NCBI GenBank assembly: GCA_025526935.1
Contig: JAHLKD010000052.1
Span: 303,992 to 367,991 of the forward strand
Source: Cladochytrium replicatum
Lineage: Eukaryota > Chytridiomycota > Chytridiomycetes > Cladochytriales > Cladochytriaceae
Reading direction: 5' to 3'
Length of the DNA stretch: 64,000 nucleotides
Both the position numbers and the translations under genes were made by a program. Numbering within the stretch: the stretch's first letter is position 1; each line of letters starts with the position of its first letter. This document shows, one piece after another, positions 32,654-45,450 of the stretch. A model generated the notes under the pieces. That model was not told where the DNA came from. It did not search any database and was given only the letters and a program-made list of their open reading frames with translations.

Positions 32654-34640
32654 CTAATCTTTGCTCTTCTTCTCCTTCAACGTATCCAATATCCCTAGTA
32701 GATCCATCAGTTTTTCATGTCGACTTCGTGCCAACCCCTTAGTGAAGATGTCCGCCACTTGATCCTCAGTTGGACATATGTTTCACCCATATGAGCTCGT
32801 CACTCGCCATGGACAGTGCAACGTACTCCGCTTCTGCAGTCGAACTCGCCGCCGAAGTTTGAAGTTTGCTTCCCCAGGCAACAGCTCCCCCGTTGATCAA
32901 GATCATATATCCCGTTGTCGATTTTGTTGCTATCTGAATCCCCAGCGTGATCCGCGTCGGCATGGCAGACCAGTTCTAAGCGATCACGTTGTTCGTACCG
33001 GATTCCAATCGAGGAAGTGTGGAGCAGGTAAGCCAATAGTCGTTCTGCTGCGCGCCAACAGGTGTACTGAGGTGCATTTTGGTAGCACGCAACAGTGCTG
33101 GTGGCGAACGCAATATCGGGTCGAGTGCTGGTAGAGGCGTGTAGAAGTTGCCCGACGACTGTGCGATATCGAATTTCGTTCGCTCGTCCTCTACTTCCGC
33201 TCCCATGTCGTTGAAGATCCTGATCCCGGTTTCGACTGGAGTTTTACGCTCGAAGTTGAGCTTGCATTTCTCAGCCGACATCTTGATGTACTGAGATTGC
33301 GAGATGGTGAGTGTACCGCCGTCCTTGTCGTAGTAGTCAACTTCCCATCCTAATTAATACTTGGAGTTCCGGCTTCACTTACTTCGAATCGTCGCTTCAT
33401 CATGTCTTGATTCTGTCCACCTCACCCTCATCAGTCGATGCCACCAAGATATCATCGGCATAGATGATGACAAGGGTAAGTGTCGATCCCTCTCAGCGGA
33501 AATACAGGCAAGGACCGCTGTCGGAACGCATCAGCTTCACCACGGTCACCGGGAAATCATCGAAAAGGCTGTTCGATTCACGAGGAGATTGCTTCAAACA
33601 AACCCAGTCTTCTTTTCCTGGTTCAACAAATCCTTGCGGTTGTTCGTTATAGAGCTCGTGGTCGATAATGCGCGCGTTGAGGAACGCAATCTTGATGTCA
33701 TACTGTCGCATCACCATCTGCTCAAACGTCACAAGCGATAGTACGATCCGAACCGTTTGCTTTCGAGCTACCGGAGAAAGCATCTCGTCGAAATCTTCGC
33801 CCTTGCGCTGTGAGTAGCCCTTCGCGATGAACCCTGCCTTGTGTTTAACTATCTTGCCGTGCCTTGTGTCTAACTATCAAGGGATTGTGAACGTAGGCCA
33901 CACATCCCCAATTTCGCAGCTTGCTGACAACCGGGTTCTTCCCCGTAGCAGCCTCCAATGGCGTCATTCTCTTGTCTCCGGTCTTGTGTGGGAGTCTGTT
34001 TTTGAGGTAACCCGCAGTTACCATAGCTCGGCCCCAAAGGTTACTGTCCGCTCCTGATTCTGCAAGGAGGGCCCGCGTCGTCTCTTGGAGGGTTCGATTC
34101 GCTCGTTCCACAGGTCCATTCTGCTTGGGGGAATAAGGCATAACCGTGTTGGGTTGAATTCCTTGATCTCGTGTCAACGCCTCGTACTTCTTCGAGATCA
34201 ATTCTCTTGCGTTATCCGCAACGATCACTTGTACCTCGCCGTTGGTATGGTCCTTGGTCTTGATGGGGCGAACGACCAGGATTCCAGTGTTCTTGTGAGC
34301 GGCAACTCCAGCGTATCCGGACCGTCCAGCATGTCTTTGGAAGTAGCTGATTTGGCGACCAGTGATAGAACAACCTTGCTGAGCTTGCCGATGATCTTGG
34401 ATCGAGCCTTGCGATCGTTCATGATCTTTCCTCGTAGGAAGCGAATTCGGCCTTGCCATTTCTGAGGTTACATCGAATCCGGTAACGGTGCGAGGGTCTG
34501 TCGGGAACGTTTCCAGGGAACCGTTGATGCTCTTTGGAGAGAATATAACAGAAAGACGGGAGAAACTTCCAATGACAGTGCTGATTCTGGACGCAAACGC
34601 TTGGTAAGTTTGAGGGACAGTCAGCTACTAATACATTCAC
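32654..34640 (-). mobile_element. Decayed Ty1/Copia retrotransposon, internal region
   Basis: Copia domains in 5'-3' order on the minus strand, in shifting frames. Integrase core 34460-33845: VIVADNARELISKKYEAL, YSPKQNGPVERANRTLQ, LWGRAMVTAGYLKNRL. Reverse-transcriptase start 33783-33493: SPVARKQTVRIVLSL, QYDIKIAFLNARI, YNEQPQGFVEPG. RNase H 33040-32766: QIATKSTTGYMILINGGAVA, STAEAEYVALSMASDE. The usual Copia end PTEDQVADIFTKGLAR stops at TAG 32656-32654. In-frame gaps (part of SLYGLKQ, and about 30 residues before PTEDQ) and many frameshifts show inactivity. No LTR pair or target duplication was found. It is a different family from the element at 61182-64000. Confidence 0.75.
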
Positions 34641-35021
34641 GCACGTATTTAAGCTGTGATACAGAACCGATCCGAATCAACATCCTGTCATATTTAGAAG
34701 CCAGATGAAATCGTTTGATACGACAATTTCTAACTTCGAGAACAGCCAAAGGAAAGCGCAACTTCTTGTGCCATCGTTCAGTCGCATTTGAGAAGACATC
34801 AAGACAGCATGTCCTGGAGTCTCAGTCAGGGTCACGTTCTGCAAAAGCTGCTGTAGAGCCTCCAGTTGAACATTTTGGTGAACAGGCTCAGCATCAAAGG
34901 TTGCAACGGACGCCGACAGCACTGCTGTTGCCTTGGTTTTCTTGTCCGGTAACGTGCTGGTGCTGGTTAACATGAACTTTGGGCGGTTCCCAGCTCCCTT
35001 TTCGACCATTTTACCTATCAA

Positions 35022-35667
35022 CCAAAGTTTGCCATATCCAAGATAATACTGTCTTCAACCGCTCCGATCGAGTAAAGAAGCTTCACATCAGTCCGCCTGG
35101 CGACAAATGCTCCATACGCTAACCTTAATTTTGATTTTAGTTTGGTTAGAACTTTTGGCGCATTTGAAAAGTGTTGAGCCTGCACTTATCCGTGAATTAG
35201 CTGCATAAGGCGTTGACGCAAACTTTATAATGTGAGACATAGCTGATATAGCTGCGATTTGGCCATGTGAAAGAGGGAATGGTCTCCATAGCCTTACTAA
35301 AGTCCAGCCATGGTTCCTGTCGTTCACCGCCTAATCTTGTGGCCAATACATCACGTCCCGTCATCAAAACGGCAATTGGCTGATTATGCTTGCTAGAGGG
35401 ATACGTTCAGAACAGCATGCAAGTGCTCTATGCAGGAAAACATCAATAGAAATTTTGGGAGCAACATTCACACTAGGACTTCCTTTGCATTTGTGTTTTC
35501 AATAAATTGTTCTATTTTACATGTATTAACGTTGAATTTTGTGGTCACGAAGCTGGCTGAGGGCCGCAAAGTCTATGTTTTGCGAGATCAGTGTTGGTAG
35601 ATACAAAGGATTCGTAAGACTTACATAACTTTCTTTGTACTGGCAAGCTCGGACTCCAGTGACAAAA
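35022..35667. other. No gene supported
   Basis: Mixed short frames between the Copia relic and the next fragment; nothing recognised. Confidence 0.3.
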
Positions 35668-36210
35668 TCATTCCGGCAGCTTCATGTACGACTCTTTTAA
35701 GATCGGACGACTGCCTGGACCGTTGCTGGCGCGAATTCCAAGTTCACTCGAACAGACCCGACGCAGCAGCGGTCTACCCATCCAAAAGAGTCCAACCACG
35801 AGTGCGCTTTCAGTCGCATCGGACGGAACGAGATACAATTCTCCGCCAACAGTGACAGACACAACATCACAGCTTCGCGGCCTTTGCCAACATCGGCACG
35901 AACTGATCGGTTCCAGGCTACATCTGCTTTCTGAAGTGCGTCCTTGAGCCTCGGAAGCTTTCGATGGCCTCGGCCCACGACGTGGGTTGAGATCATCATC
36001 TTGTCCCGGGTTATCCTGATCTGCAAAGATCCGAGCAGCATTGAGCCTGGACAACAAAGCCAAGTCGATTGGTGAAAGTGGCATGACTGTTAAACTTAAG
36101 CACTTCTGAGATACTTTCACGCTACGTATGTGATGGACATTGATTGATCGTTTACCTTTTATCTTCGACGGAACAATGAAAGCAACCAAACTGGAACTTA
36201 AGCTGTTCAC
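35668..36210 (-). CDS. Unrecognised coding fragment(s)
   Basis: An open minus frame from about 36087 (MPLSPIDLALLSRLNAARIF) runs into VVSVTVGGELYLVPSDATES and ends at 35668, while an overlapping frame carries LKDALQKADVAWNRSVRADV, which looks like the natural continuation of the first part. A frameshift near 35940 is therefore likely. Family not recognised; probably a damaged gene. Confidence 0.3.
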   Translation of the reverse strand: MNSLSSSLVAFIVPSKIKGKRSINVHHIRSVKVSQKCLSLTVMPLSPIDLALLSRLNAARIFADQDNPGQDDDLNPRRGPRPSKASEAQGRTSESRCSLEPISSCRCWQRPRSCDVVSVTVGGELYLVPSDATESALVVGLFWMGRPLLRRVCSSELGIRASNGPGSRPILKESYMKLPE

Positions 36211-36316
36211 TTCTGAGTCGCTCGATTGCGGAAGTTAAGGATCGCACGCAAGACTATGTGTGTGCACTTACTTTTTAGTCTCCTCAACTTGCAAGCGAGA
36301 AAAGCGGGGAACTGAG

Positions 36317-36726
36317 ATGGATATGTATGCAGGACTTTTGACAGAAGACGATGATCAAGTCGATCGCCGTTGGACGAAAGCTCGGGAAGACCGAAAAATA
36401 CTACTTTGGAGGTTTGGCCAGGCTAGGTTCCAAAGGATGTAACTGTCCTACCCATGAACGTTTACATGCAAGGTTGGTCACGACGTGTTCTGGGACATGA
36501 GTTGCTCGACTCACTCTCAAATCAGGGCTAGTTTGCGATCAAGTTTTCGCAAAAGAATTTTGGACCATGTTTCATCCGATGAGAAGTAACTGGATAGAGT
36601 CAAACGAGTTTGCTTACAAAACTTATGATTTGATTGGAAGTTGGTCGGCCCTCAACGACGGTGTTCTCGACAGACCTCGTCTGCTCGCATACGCGAAGAG
36701 CTTCGCCAAAAAGCTCTGTCATTAAG
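36317..36726 (+). CDS. Unrecognised two-exon fragment
   Basis: A plus frame reads MDMYAGLLTEDDDQVDRRWT to a stop near 36441. After a TAG acceptor near 36530 a second open frame reads VFAKEFWTMFHPMRSNWIES and ends LLAYAKSFAKKLCH at TAA 36726. Both have coding character, but no donor was found that joins them in phase. No family recognised. Confidence 0.3.
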
Positions 36727-37199
36727 TCGGTGTGCTGAGATCCCTTCACCTGGTATGTCCAGCAAACCGAGGGGTGTGCGTGAACTTACAATTACTCTTC
36801 ACTGAACAGAGCAAAGTGTCCGTTGAAGGGCTCTGCGATCGGAGAAGTAGTTTCCAGGAGCGAGTGACGGATTCTCCCAGGAAGTGATTGCAGAAAGTAT
36901 GAAGAGCAACCTGGGCATACAAAACGAGAAGTGAAGGTGCGGCTGCTCTCAAATATGAGCAAGAGTAGTCCATACTTTACTGGGCCATCCAATAATGTTG
37001 AGCGGATGAGGGCGGTGGCAACAACTGCCTTCCCATTTTAAGCGTTAGAAGTTGAAAATAGTGAAATATTTATGTATCAGGGAGCTGCTCATGCGAGGGC
37101 TCTCAAAACAATGTTCACCGATAGATTAATCCGAAGATAACTTGGAAGTGAAAATTGATGTCGTTTAACCATCGGAAAACTGCAGCAAAAATGACCGAC
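36727..37199. other. No gene supported
   Basis: Short frames only; no repeats or RNA gene seen. Confidence 0.35.
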
Positions 37200-38281
37200 G
37201 CTGACAACTTGTCTCATGAGTCTCCACTCACTTTAACTCAAGACCGCTCCATCTCCATTCCTCCAATACCTGTACATGCCCTGCTTCGAACGCCAATCTC
37301 CTGGCTTCACTGCTCCATTTTATCTCTAAACCACTGTTTTTCCACCAGTCCAACACCTCAGCATGTCAGTTCTCGCTTGCGAGGTCCATTGCGTTATTGC
37401 TCCACAACCACTCAATTTCCACCGACACAGCACAGCAATGTGGCCATTCATGTTCGCACAGTCCATCGCCAGCACTAGGTCCGTTTCACCGATGGCGTCA
37501 TAAACTGTATTCGTCCATTTTATTTCTAGACCGCTCGACATCCACCAATCGACAACTTCGATATGTCCACTTTCGCTGGAAAAATCTATCGCTGCAGAAG
37601 TCCATAAAAGAGCTTTGAGGTCCCCGGAATTTGCGATCGATGCAGAATACCCACATACGACTTCCGCCAATCCAGAACTCGTAAGTTTCTCTTTGTGCTC
37701 GCTCTGTCCATGATGCATCGAAACCGAAGGAAAGCAGAATCATACGCAACCACATGTTGCCGTGATTCCACGCGGCGTTTAGTCCACCTTAGCTCCAGTC
37801 CGCTTCACTTCAGCACATGCAAATGACCATTCTCGCTCGCATAGTCCATCGCTGACAAGGAATATTTCAATTTTAGGTGTCTATTGGTGTTGGTGACATT
37901 TGGAGATGGAACTGCTGTACGACTAGCCCGCGACCGCACGCTTCGTGCATGGACACTTGCTTCATTACGATTCGCCTCTTTGCAAGTAGGTGGCGACTTT
38001 AAACGAAGTTTGCGTATCGCCACCGCCCGCCCCTTCAGCCAAGAGGATGATTGTGCGGCCGATAAGTTGGAGGCTAAGAATAACCATGAACAACGAGTTT
38101 CAATCTTTCTGAGAAAACGATGCTTTCTTTCGAAGAGCAAATCGCATAAATTTCCTAGCATGCACTGATACACATGGGTCGTACGCAAGCTAAAATTGTT
38201 TACAAGCTCAACAGCAACTTCAAGGCGAAAACGTTCCTGGCATTGCTCCATAGTATGCCTTCCCCCTCCGTGAATCGTCAC
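37200..38281 (-). pseudogene. Decayed ankyrin-repeat gene
   Basis: Minus-strand units of the form 'AMDxASENGHxxVLxWWxxSGLxLKWT' recur in different frames. They include AMDYASENGHLHVLK (about 37850-37806), SGLELRWTKRRVES, IMDRASTKRNLRVLDWR, AAIDFSSESGHIEVVDWWMS, AMDCANMNGHIAVL and RLAFEAGHVQVLEEWRWSG (about 37300-37240). These match ankyrin helices. Stops (for example after SGLELK) and frame changes separate them. The upstream 38281-37870 stretch is open but not repeat-like. Interpreted as a decayed ankyrin array; unmodelled introns could explain part of the breakage. Confidence 0.5.
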
Positions 38282-38296
38282 GAGAGCCGTCCGTTA

Positions 38297-39920
38297 CTAT
38301 GTGTTGATTAATGAGATGACATCCAACGATACTGGTACCCGGCAATTACCGATCATATCTGCCTTCATGAGTGTCATTCTCAGAACGAGTGCGCGTGACT
38401 GTGACCTGTACGAATCTCCAACAGAAATTGCCTTCCGGAACGTATCGCAACGCTGATCCGTCTCTTTAACTTTCATCACCTTGTTCAAACTGTCGATCCT
38501 CGCCGCGATCTGTCCTTCCATGATCAGCCCAGCGAGCTCTGGTTCGAGAAGTGCAACGGTGGTGTTGAAAGCTTTCGCCATCCTGTTCAGGTCCACGGAG
38601 AGGAATGGAGAGAAGTATTGAACGAGAGCCTTCTTCCTGATGAGATCGTAGATAACTTCGACGTGGTTGCTAAAGAAGACGTCTAGGAGCAGATCGTTCT
38701 TCATGCGAGTTAGGAACGCAAGTGTATCAAATTGCACACGTTGGGACATACTTTCATTCTGTCGAAAAGTTCAAGGCATTGGACATACTTTGAGTTGTAA
38801 AAGCTTTCGAGAAGCTCTCGGATGTGTGGTTTGAGCTCCAAAAACTGTTTGAAGTCCGAATTATCAAAAACCTTTGACTTCAGCTCCTGTCTGTCGAATG
38901 TTGCGAGGGCAGTTAATCCACCGTAGATTGCGATATCGTTTGGCGAAATAATCTTTAAATGCGATTGATCAACATTTAAGCCGTTCCGCAAAGTACCAAT
39001 CTTCTTACATCGTTGAAGTTATTGCCAAGCTCGAAGCTCGTGTCAAGGAAAAACCGCGCAGCTCTTTTGTACTCTGCATTATCCAATTTCGTCAGACCCA
39101 TGCTGCATTTGAGTTTTCCTTTCGCCACCGCATTTTCTGCAAGATCTGGAGTAGCCTCCGCTTTCAAGACGTAGCTCTGAACATGCGGGAAGTTTCCTAG
39201 CTCCAAACTAGCCTAAAAATAAATTCTTAATATTACGGGCGAAATTAAAACGAATTCTTTGTACCTTTATAACATTTAGACACATGTCAAGCATATGCTT
39301 GGAGGTGGTGCAGTAGTCCCGCATTTGTGAGTAGTATTTCATGGCTTTTGGGAGATCTCCACAGTCGTAGTAGTGATCCCCTAAATCCTTGTAGCCCATC
39401 TGGAAAACAATGCAACCCTTGTCATTCTGATACATCGAAATGGCTCACTTTGAACTCACTCTTATGCTCTCCTTGATCGCATTCGTCTTATAATTCTTCA
39501 ACTCCGCTTCCAACTTGTCTGTCTTTGCTCGCGCTTGTTTCTGGGTTGCATCGACCCACAGAGTGTCCACAGAGACGGCCGGTTTGCCATGCAATGCAAG
39601 CAAATCGTTGAGCTTTGTGTGAACTTGCAGGTATCGCTGCACGTTCAGTGTAGTCTTTAGCTCGTTCAGGGCAGCAGTGTATGCCTCGACCTGGAGCGGC
39701 ACGCATCGCGTTGCAATGTAAACCAAACGATCGACCGTTCCGTGTCCTTGTTTGACAAGGTCAGAGACAGATTCCCGCTGCACATTAACAAACTCCTACC
39801 CGAGTAGTTTGCGATGTACGAGTCCAAGTCGATTCCAGTCGAATCTACCAATCTCACCGTCTTTTTCTTCTTCGAGGCCACCTCGTCGTCCATCATCACA
39901 CTCAGGTTCAGGTTCATCAT
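38297..39920 (-). CDS. CSN1: COP9 signalosome subunit 1, 6 exons
   Basis: Exons 39920-39800, 39746-39460, 39399-39265, 39212-39009, 38952-38752, 38698-38297 total 1350 nt (449 aa), all phases closing. The start region contains [13 protein letters not shown] joined to [18 protein letters not shown], the CSN1/GPS1 signature. Helical repeats follow ([40 protein letters not shown]). The C-terminal PCI domain reads [75 protein letters not shown]1 scaffolds the complex that removes Nedd8 from cullins. ATG 39920 chosen ([14 protein letters not shown]); it is 260 bp from the divergent gene at 40180. Confidence 0.93.
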
Positions 39921-40179
39921 CGTTTGCGTGTTCCTCACTCTGTGGCTTTGACATATTCCAGATTCATAGTTTTCCTAGTATTTTCCTCCCTTTCTATTGG
40001 CTTAGACATCTCCTAAACTTACATTTAAGGGCTTCTTGGACCGTGAAATTTGCCCTCCACTCCGTGTGCCGTTTGTTTAACGCAAAATCTCGGCCTTCCC
40101 GTCAAAGGACTCCATCCCACAAAAAAGGAGGGCGTCCTGAACTGGAAGTGCTTTACCTATATCCACTCTTCCTCTGCCG

Positions 40180-42644
40180 ATGTTGGCGGCGTCGCCAGTT
40201 CAGGGGCTCGAGATTCCGCCGCTGGAACGCACCAATTCGTTCGGCGGGGGTGGTCAAAAGCTTAGATCGGCAACGCCTCCCCATCATTTCCCTCTCCCTA
40301 CCCTAATCTCTCGGGTGGACTCGCAGAGCTCCTCCAATGAAACGGACAACTATCTGAAAGAATTGTACGTCGAGTTTGCAAGGGTTGCTGTGATCGTTTG
40401 GACAAGCCTGCCGGACCCCGAGAGAGAGCTCCTCCAACCTGCCGCTCGCTTATGGATCGAACAATGGACATGCTCGGTCTTTGGACGCTTTGCGATATCG
40501 CGAGTAACTTTGCTGCACGCGGCAAATTTCTTCATGCGATACCTACTGGTCGGAAAGTGGAACAACAAGTTTAAGCGTTTCATGAAAAATAGCTCAAGTG
40601 ATGAAGAGGACGAAATGATGTTCAAAAGGAAGCACGGTACACCCAAAAACAATGACTTCGCAGCATCGAACAAGAACGGTAGCTTCATAGGAATGAATGG
40701 CCAAGGCGAAAGTGGATGGATGCGGGCAAGTGGAAAGATCGGTGTGAACTGTCGTTTTGGAGACTTACTCTTCGCAGCGGTCATCGCAGCTGAAAAGGTT
40801 TGACATGAAATGTGTTCTGTCTCCGCAGTAATTTTGAACGTTTCATTTTGTAGGCCCTGAGTCAGCATCCTCACACTTTAATACAATGGTCGGAAGAACT
40901 TACAGTCACACAAGCCGCTCTTATGGAGGGGCAACAAGATCTTTACAAGGCACTTCGGGGGAGAGTCTCTCGACTTGACCCAATCCAACTCGGTGACTGG
41001 GCTAGCCAATATCAGGACATCATCGATGAAGCTCTTCTCCAAGACAAGTCAGATCAACGAGTTTTGCGTCCCCGTGAGGATGGTTTTAGCTCACCTCCTG
41101 AGCCACGATCGCCGGTGTCACCAACTTATCCACTTTCTCCCACAAGTGACAACGAAAGCGGCGGATTTAGCCCAATATACGCCAGCCACCAACAAAAACG
41201 TTTACGACCAACCTTGATCGCAGCAAAAGACTTGGGATGGACCGATGGAGCTGCTGCTCAATCGTACCCATCACAGTTCTCAAACTGGTTTACGGAGTTA
41301 CGCCGTTCTTCAAGTAGCACAGACGAAATGGGTCGCCAATTCAGTGCACCTATTCAACCAATTACCCTTGGAACATCACCAGGCTCGGAAGGCTTCAGGA
41401 ACCCCAACCCGCCCGTGATGCTCCGGGGACCCAGCGCGTTCAGCAAGAAGCGGAAGCCGACATTGCTTCCTGTAAATGAAGATGTAGCTCAACTGAGCGC
41501 TGGTGGAGTTCGAGTGACGACATTCGAGTCCGCTAGTTTGAAAGAGGGAACTTTGCAGTTCAACGAACCTGTGGGCGATCAATTCTTTACGGGCAAGCAG
41601 GCCTTCCGGGATGCGCTTGCACATTTTGTTGATTCGCGTCAGGCACCTGGTGGAATACTTTCACCGTTATCTCCGCTTTCACCTACCACTGATGGAGGTG
41701 TCATGGATGACGGATCGATGAGTGATTCTGGATATTCACACAGTGGACGTGTACCTCCGCACACTGCCGCAAAGGCCATGGAGAGCATCGTCGCCGAGAT
41801 TACTGGCGCGACCGAATCGATGACGATTGACCCCACGCTTGTGCGAGAGCGACCGTTACGTCAAGCCATTCGGCGGAATTCTGAAGACGCCAACCATGCC
41901 GCACTGCGGTTATTCCTTGATCCAGTTGATCCGCTCATTTCTGCTCTTTCGCCGCTTTCACCGCGGTACCCTTCTCTTGAAGACGAACGAGGTCTTATCA
42001 GTCCAAGCTTTGACTGGGACTCCTCGCGAACGAGTCGTCCAGTCATGATTGGGATGGACAACATCATCAATGAGATCACGGGCTACAACGGAGGGAAACG
42101 ATCCGACAGTCCGTCGAACCTTGAGAGACTCTCCTCCAAGTCGAGTGAATTTCTTCAGTTCGAGACAAATGCGATATTTGAAGCTACGCTGATGTCTGCG
42201 ACCGAACCGGATGGTTCATCCAACCCCCTCCCGATCTCATACACCGGTGTTGACCCCAATTTCGATCTGACCGGCTCCGAACCCGCTTCGGGATCTCCAC
42301 CCGAAGGCACGCTGACGAAGAAACGCAGCGGTGGGCTGAAACCCGTCCGCGCCTATTCGCACCTCTCCCCCCACCGGCGGACCTCCGTCTATCTCATATC
42401 GAAAACGGATCACGGACTCAAGAAAAAGTGCGTTCTGTCGCAGAAGCAGGATGAAACGGGTGTGGGTGATATCGAATCGTTCAGTGCGACGCCGTCGGCG
42501 TGGGTCGGACTCGGCGAAGAGAATGCGAGAGGATGGGATGCGGAGACCGCGCTGGAACCGGTGCGCTACCTACTCTCGAAGGTGATACCGCGGCTGCAGA
42601 AAGCGACGCCGCAAAACAACAACAATAGCAACGATGAACTATGA
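40180..42644 (+). CDS. 802-aa protein of unknown function, 2 exons, Ser-Pro clusters
   Basis: Exons 40180-40797 and 40854-42644 (56-nt intron) give 802 aa. Residues about 65-235 look folded and helical (YVEFARVAVIVWTSLPDP, SRVTLLHAANFFMRYLLVGK, FGDLLFAAVIAAEKALSQHP), with faint similarity in pattern to a cyclin box; this is only a suspicion. The rest is disordered, with clusters such as SPTYPLSPTSDN, LSPLSPLSPTTD and SALSPLSPRYPS, which suit proline-directed kinases. Two short related helices (MESIVAEITG, MDNIINEITG) sit about 95 residues apart. Possibly a cell-cycle or signalling protein; family not recognised. It shares a 260-bp upstream region with CSN1. Confidence 0.65.
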
Positions 42645-43577
42645 TTTTGCGGAGATTACTGTTTGCGTGAAAAGACAATCAAGCCTCAGAGCGTTCTTGC
42701 GGATTTTCGTTTGACATTTTTTTCAAGAAGGAGCATCTGGATTCTCCAAAAACAGAAGAAAAAAACAGCGACAACACCTCGAAGCGCAAACCATATTTTT
42801 ATCTTCGTGCCAGTGGAAAATTGAAGGTACTATGACTCATCATCGAATATTCTTTTTGTGATATGAGCAGTTTTATTGAAACTGGACACCATCTGAAACG
42901 AAAACAACAAACTCACCACAATGTCAACACAAACGCTTTCTTTTTTTGCCCGTTTCTTTTTTCACTTTTTACATCGGATCCGTTGCGTTGCAAAGATGGC
43001 CCTTTGGTGCAGTTGGATGAAAAGTTTCAAGTTTTGCTAACTATTTTTGAAGAAGCGACTGTATTTCTTTCCTCCAGCTGTCTTAATCAAATGTGAAAAA
43101 AATAGATTCCTATCCCCAACACAACTTCGAAGATTCTCTCGGAGTTAGGACGGTTTACATTATCACATGTGGGAATGTTTGGTGTCAAACTTTCCACATA
43201 AGGTATTCTCTAATGCTTTGGATACAGATACCTTGGACGGTAAAATCCAGACGGACATGAGTGAAGTAGAATCACTTTTAGACAAGATATACTTATCTTG
43301 ATTCAATTTTCTCTTTTCTTGTTTGTATCGGACTTTACTCGTGCTGCCTAGTGTCTACCTTTAAATTGCGATCACCTTAATACATATCCAGGGGAGGAAA
43401 AAGTATTCTTTATCCCTTTGATCAAAACTACCATCACTGAGTTGATATATTCGCAACAGTTGGGCATTCTTTTTAGGGAGACCTTCTCCATGCTAGCGAG
43501 AGACGATTGTTATTGGTTGTTCGATACATGCTCCAAGAGAAGAAGTGCCGCCGTGCAACTTCATCCGACCGTGTCTC
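42645..43577. other. Intergenic, no gene supported
   Basis: AT-rich, with A- and T-runs near 42720-42980. No RNA gene or repeat recognised. Confidence 0.35.
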
Positions 43578-45450
43578 TCACGGCTTGAAGCGCCATCGAC
43601 CTTTGTGATGCTGACTGCTGTAGCAAAAGCATACTCCCGTCTGAATGAAACCATACCTGGAAAAATACCGATGCGGCGGAAAAGTAGTCTGGGAAAGTTC
43701 TTGCTTGACAGAGTGTGCTCGGTCCTTTTTGATCCCATGGATTTTTTTGGGAGCGTTCACTTGGGTCATTGATACCAAAGGTGCCTAACTATCTGTAATT
43801 AAGATCTAACCACGCTAACTTTGATTGTGCGAAGTCCATGGTTTGTTGAATCATTGATCGGTAATCAAGCGACAAACAGTTTTTGCAAAAATGAATACGT
43901 TTCCCTTTTTACAAACAAAGCTGGGCTGAGTGAGTTGGATGGAGAAAACTATAAAAGTTCGTCCCAATTCTTGATCAGATGGTTCAGACTCGCAGATCAA
44001 AATGAACTACATCAAAAACATCAGGTCGCCGCATTTGATCTGCGACGAGGACTTTCAATGCCGCGCCGTGCTTTGGAGAAACGCTTGGAGCATCGTATAT
44101 CCTTCCGACGATGCTGGTAATGTACCATACGCACTTTTGCCATCTTTTGATTTGGTGATCTCTAGCTTTCAAGGGCTGCTACCAGGCAAACAAGTCTCAG
44201 AGGATCTCTGGGGGATGCTCTGCGACTCAGAAGACCATTTCCAAGTCCAGAACGATCGTTACGGCATGAACTCTTGCCCACAACACCGAGGATGTCGGCT
44301 ACCCACGTGAGACAAACCTACACACACCCGAACGAGGCGACACGCCGGCACTTGGAGCAAGAACCCATTCCAAGCTCCGGCCCAGCAAGCTCGTTCGACG
44401 CTTCTCCGGCCCAGACATTCTCATAGACGTTGCGACCAACTCTGAAACCACCACTCCAGCTCACCAACGACGGTGGCAACAACTGAACAACTGGGTCAAA
44501 CACAGAGCACACTTTGAAGGTGAAAAGACAAAATGAGAAGCTGAAGCAAAATTTGTGAGTCTAGTGTTCTTGTTCAGAGAGGAGCATGATCACGTGTGTA
44601 TTGATTTACGGCAGTTGGTGTAGAGTGCACGTTTGACAAAACTAATTTTAACAAACTTTCAACAAAATACAACTATATCATCAGCAAAAAACGAGCTCAA
44701 AACTCTTCGGCTCCTTGGACGACGACGAAGTTCACATACCCGCCGACGACGCTGCGTTCAACGTGCGCGGACGCCCTCTATCGATCTGACGAGGGCACGG
44801 CGGACGTCATTCAAATGGACCTGAAGAGGTCGGTCAAGAAGCGAGGTCATAAAGGGAGGAGATGTCGGAGGAGAGGCAGGCGACGGCGTGAGAGAAAATC
44901 AGGTTGGGCAGGCGGAACGGCGGAACAGGCGGAGGCAAAGGCACACGCGAGGTGTATAGCGTTTGCCATTTGTCTTTGTTTGTTGTCGTCGTCGACGTCT
45001 GTGCCTTCAGGTGTATATAGTTGGATACCTGGAGAAAAGTACATTTTTCTCGAATATAACTTGGAATGTTGTTCTTCTTCCTTAGATAGCAGAGCAACTG
45101 CTTTTCCAATCTAGTAAAAAGGGAGAAGATTCATTTTGGCAAAAGATGTTTGTCTCATGACTACCGATCAATGATTCAACAAACCATGGACTTTACACAA
45201 CCGAAGTGAACGGGGTTAGATCTTAATTACCAATGCTTTTGGGGAGAACAGATATTCCTTTCGTGTAACGGCCCAAGTGACCGCTCCCAACGAAAACCAA
45301 TTGGGTCAAAAAGGACCAAGCACACTCTGTCAAGCAAGAACTTTCCCAGACTACTATTCCACCGCATCGGGATTTTCGCAGTTGCGGTTTCATTCAAACC
45401 GGAGTGTGCGTTTACTACAGTAGTCAGCATCATAAAGGTCAATGGCGTTC
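43578..45450. repeat. Inverted duplication with ~340-bp arms and ~1.2-kb spacer
   Basis: The left arm (about 43578-43917, +) matches the reverse complement of the right arm (about 45112-45450) over most of its length at roughly 80% by eye. Identical words include agtagtctgggaaagttctt and ccatggtttgttgaatcatt. The spacer holds a plus frame with some coding character at 44002-44310 (SPHLICDEDFQCRAVLWRNA). No terminal motif or target duplication was found, so origin (foldback transposon, or inverted gene duplicates) is open. Confidence 0.65.
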
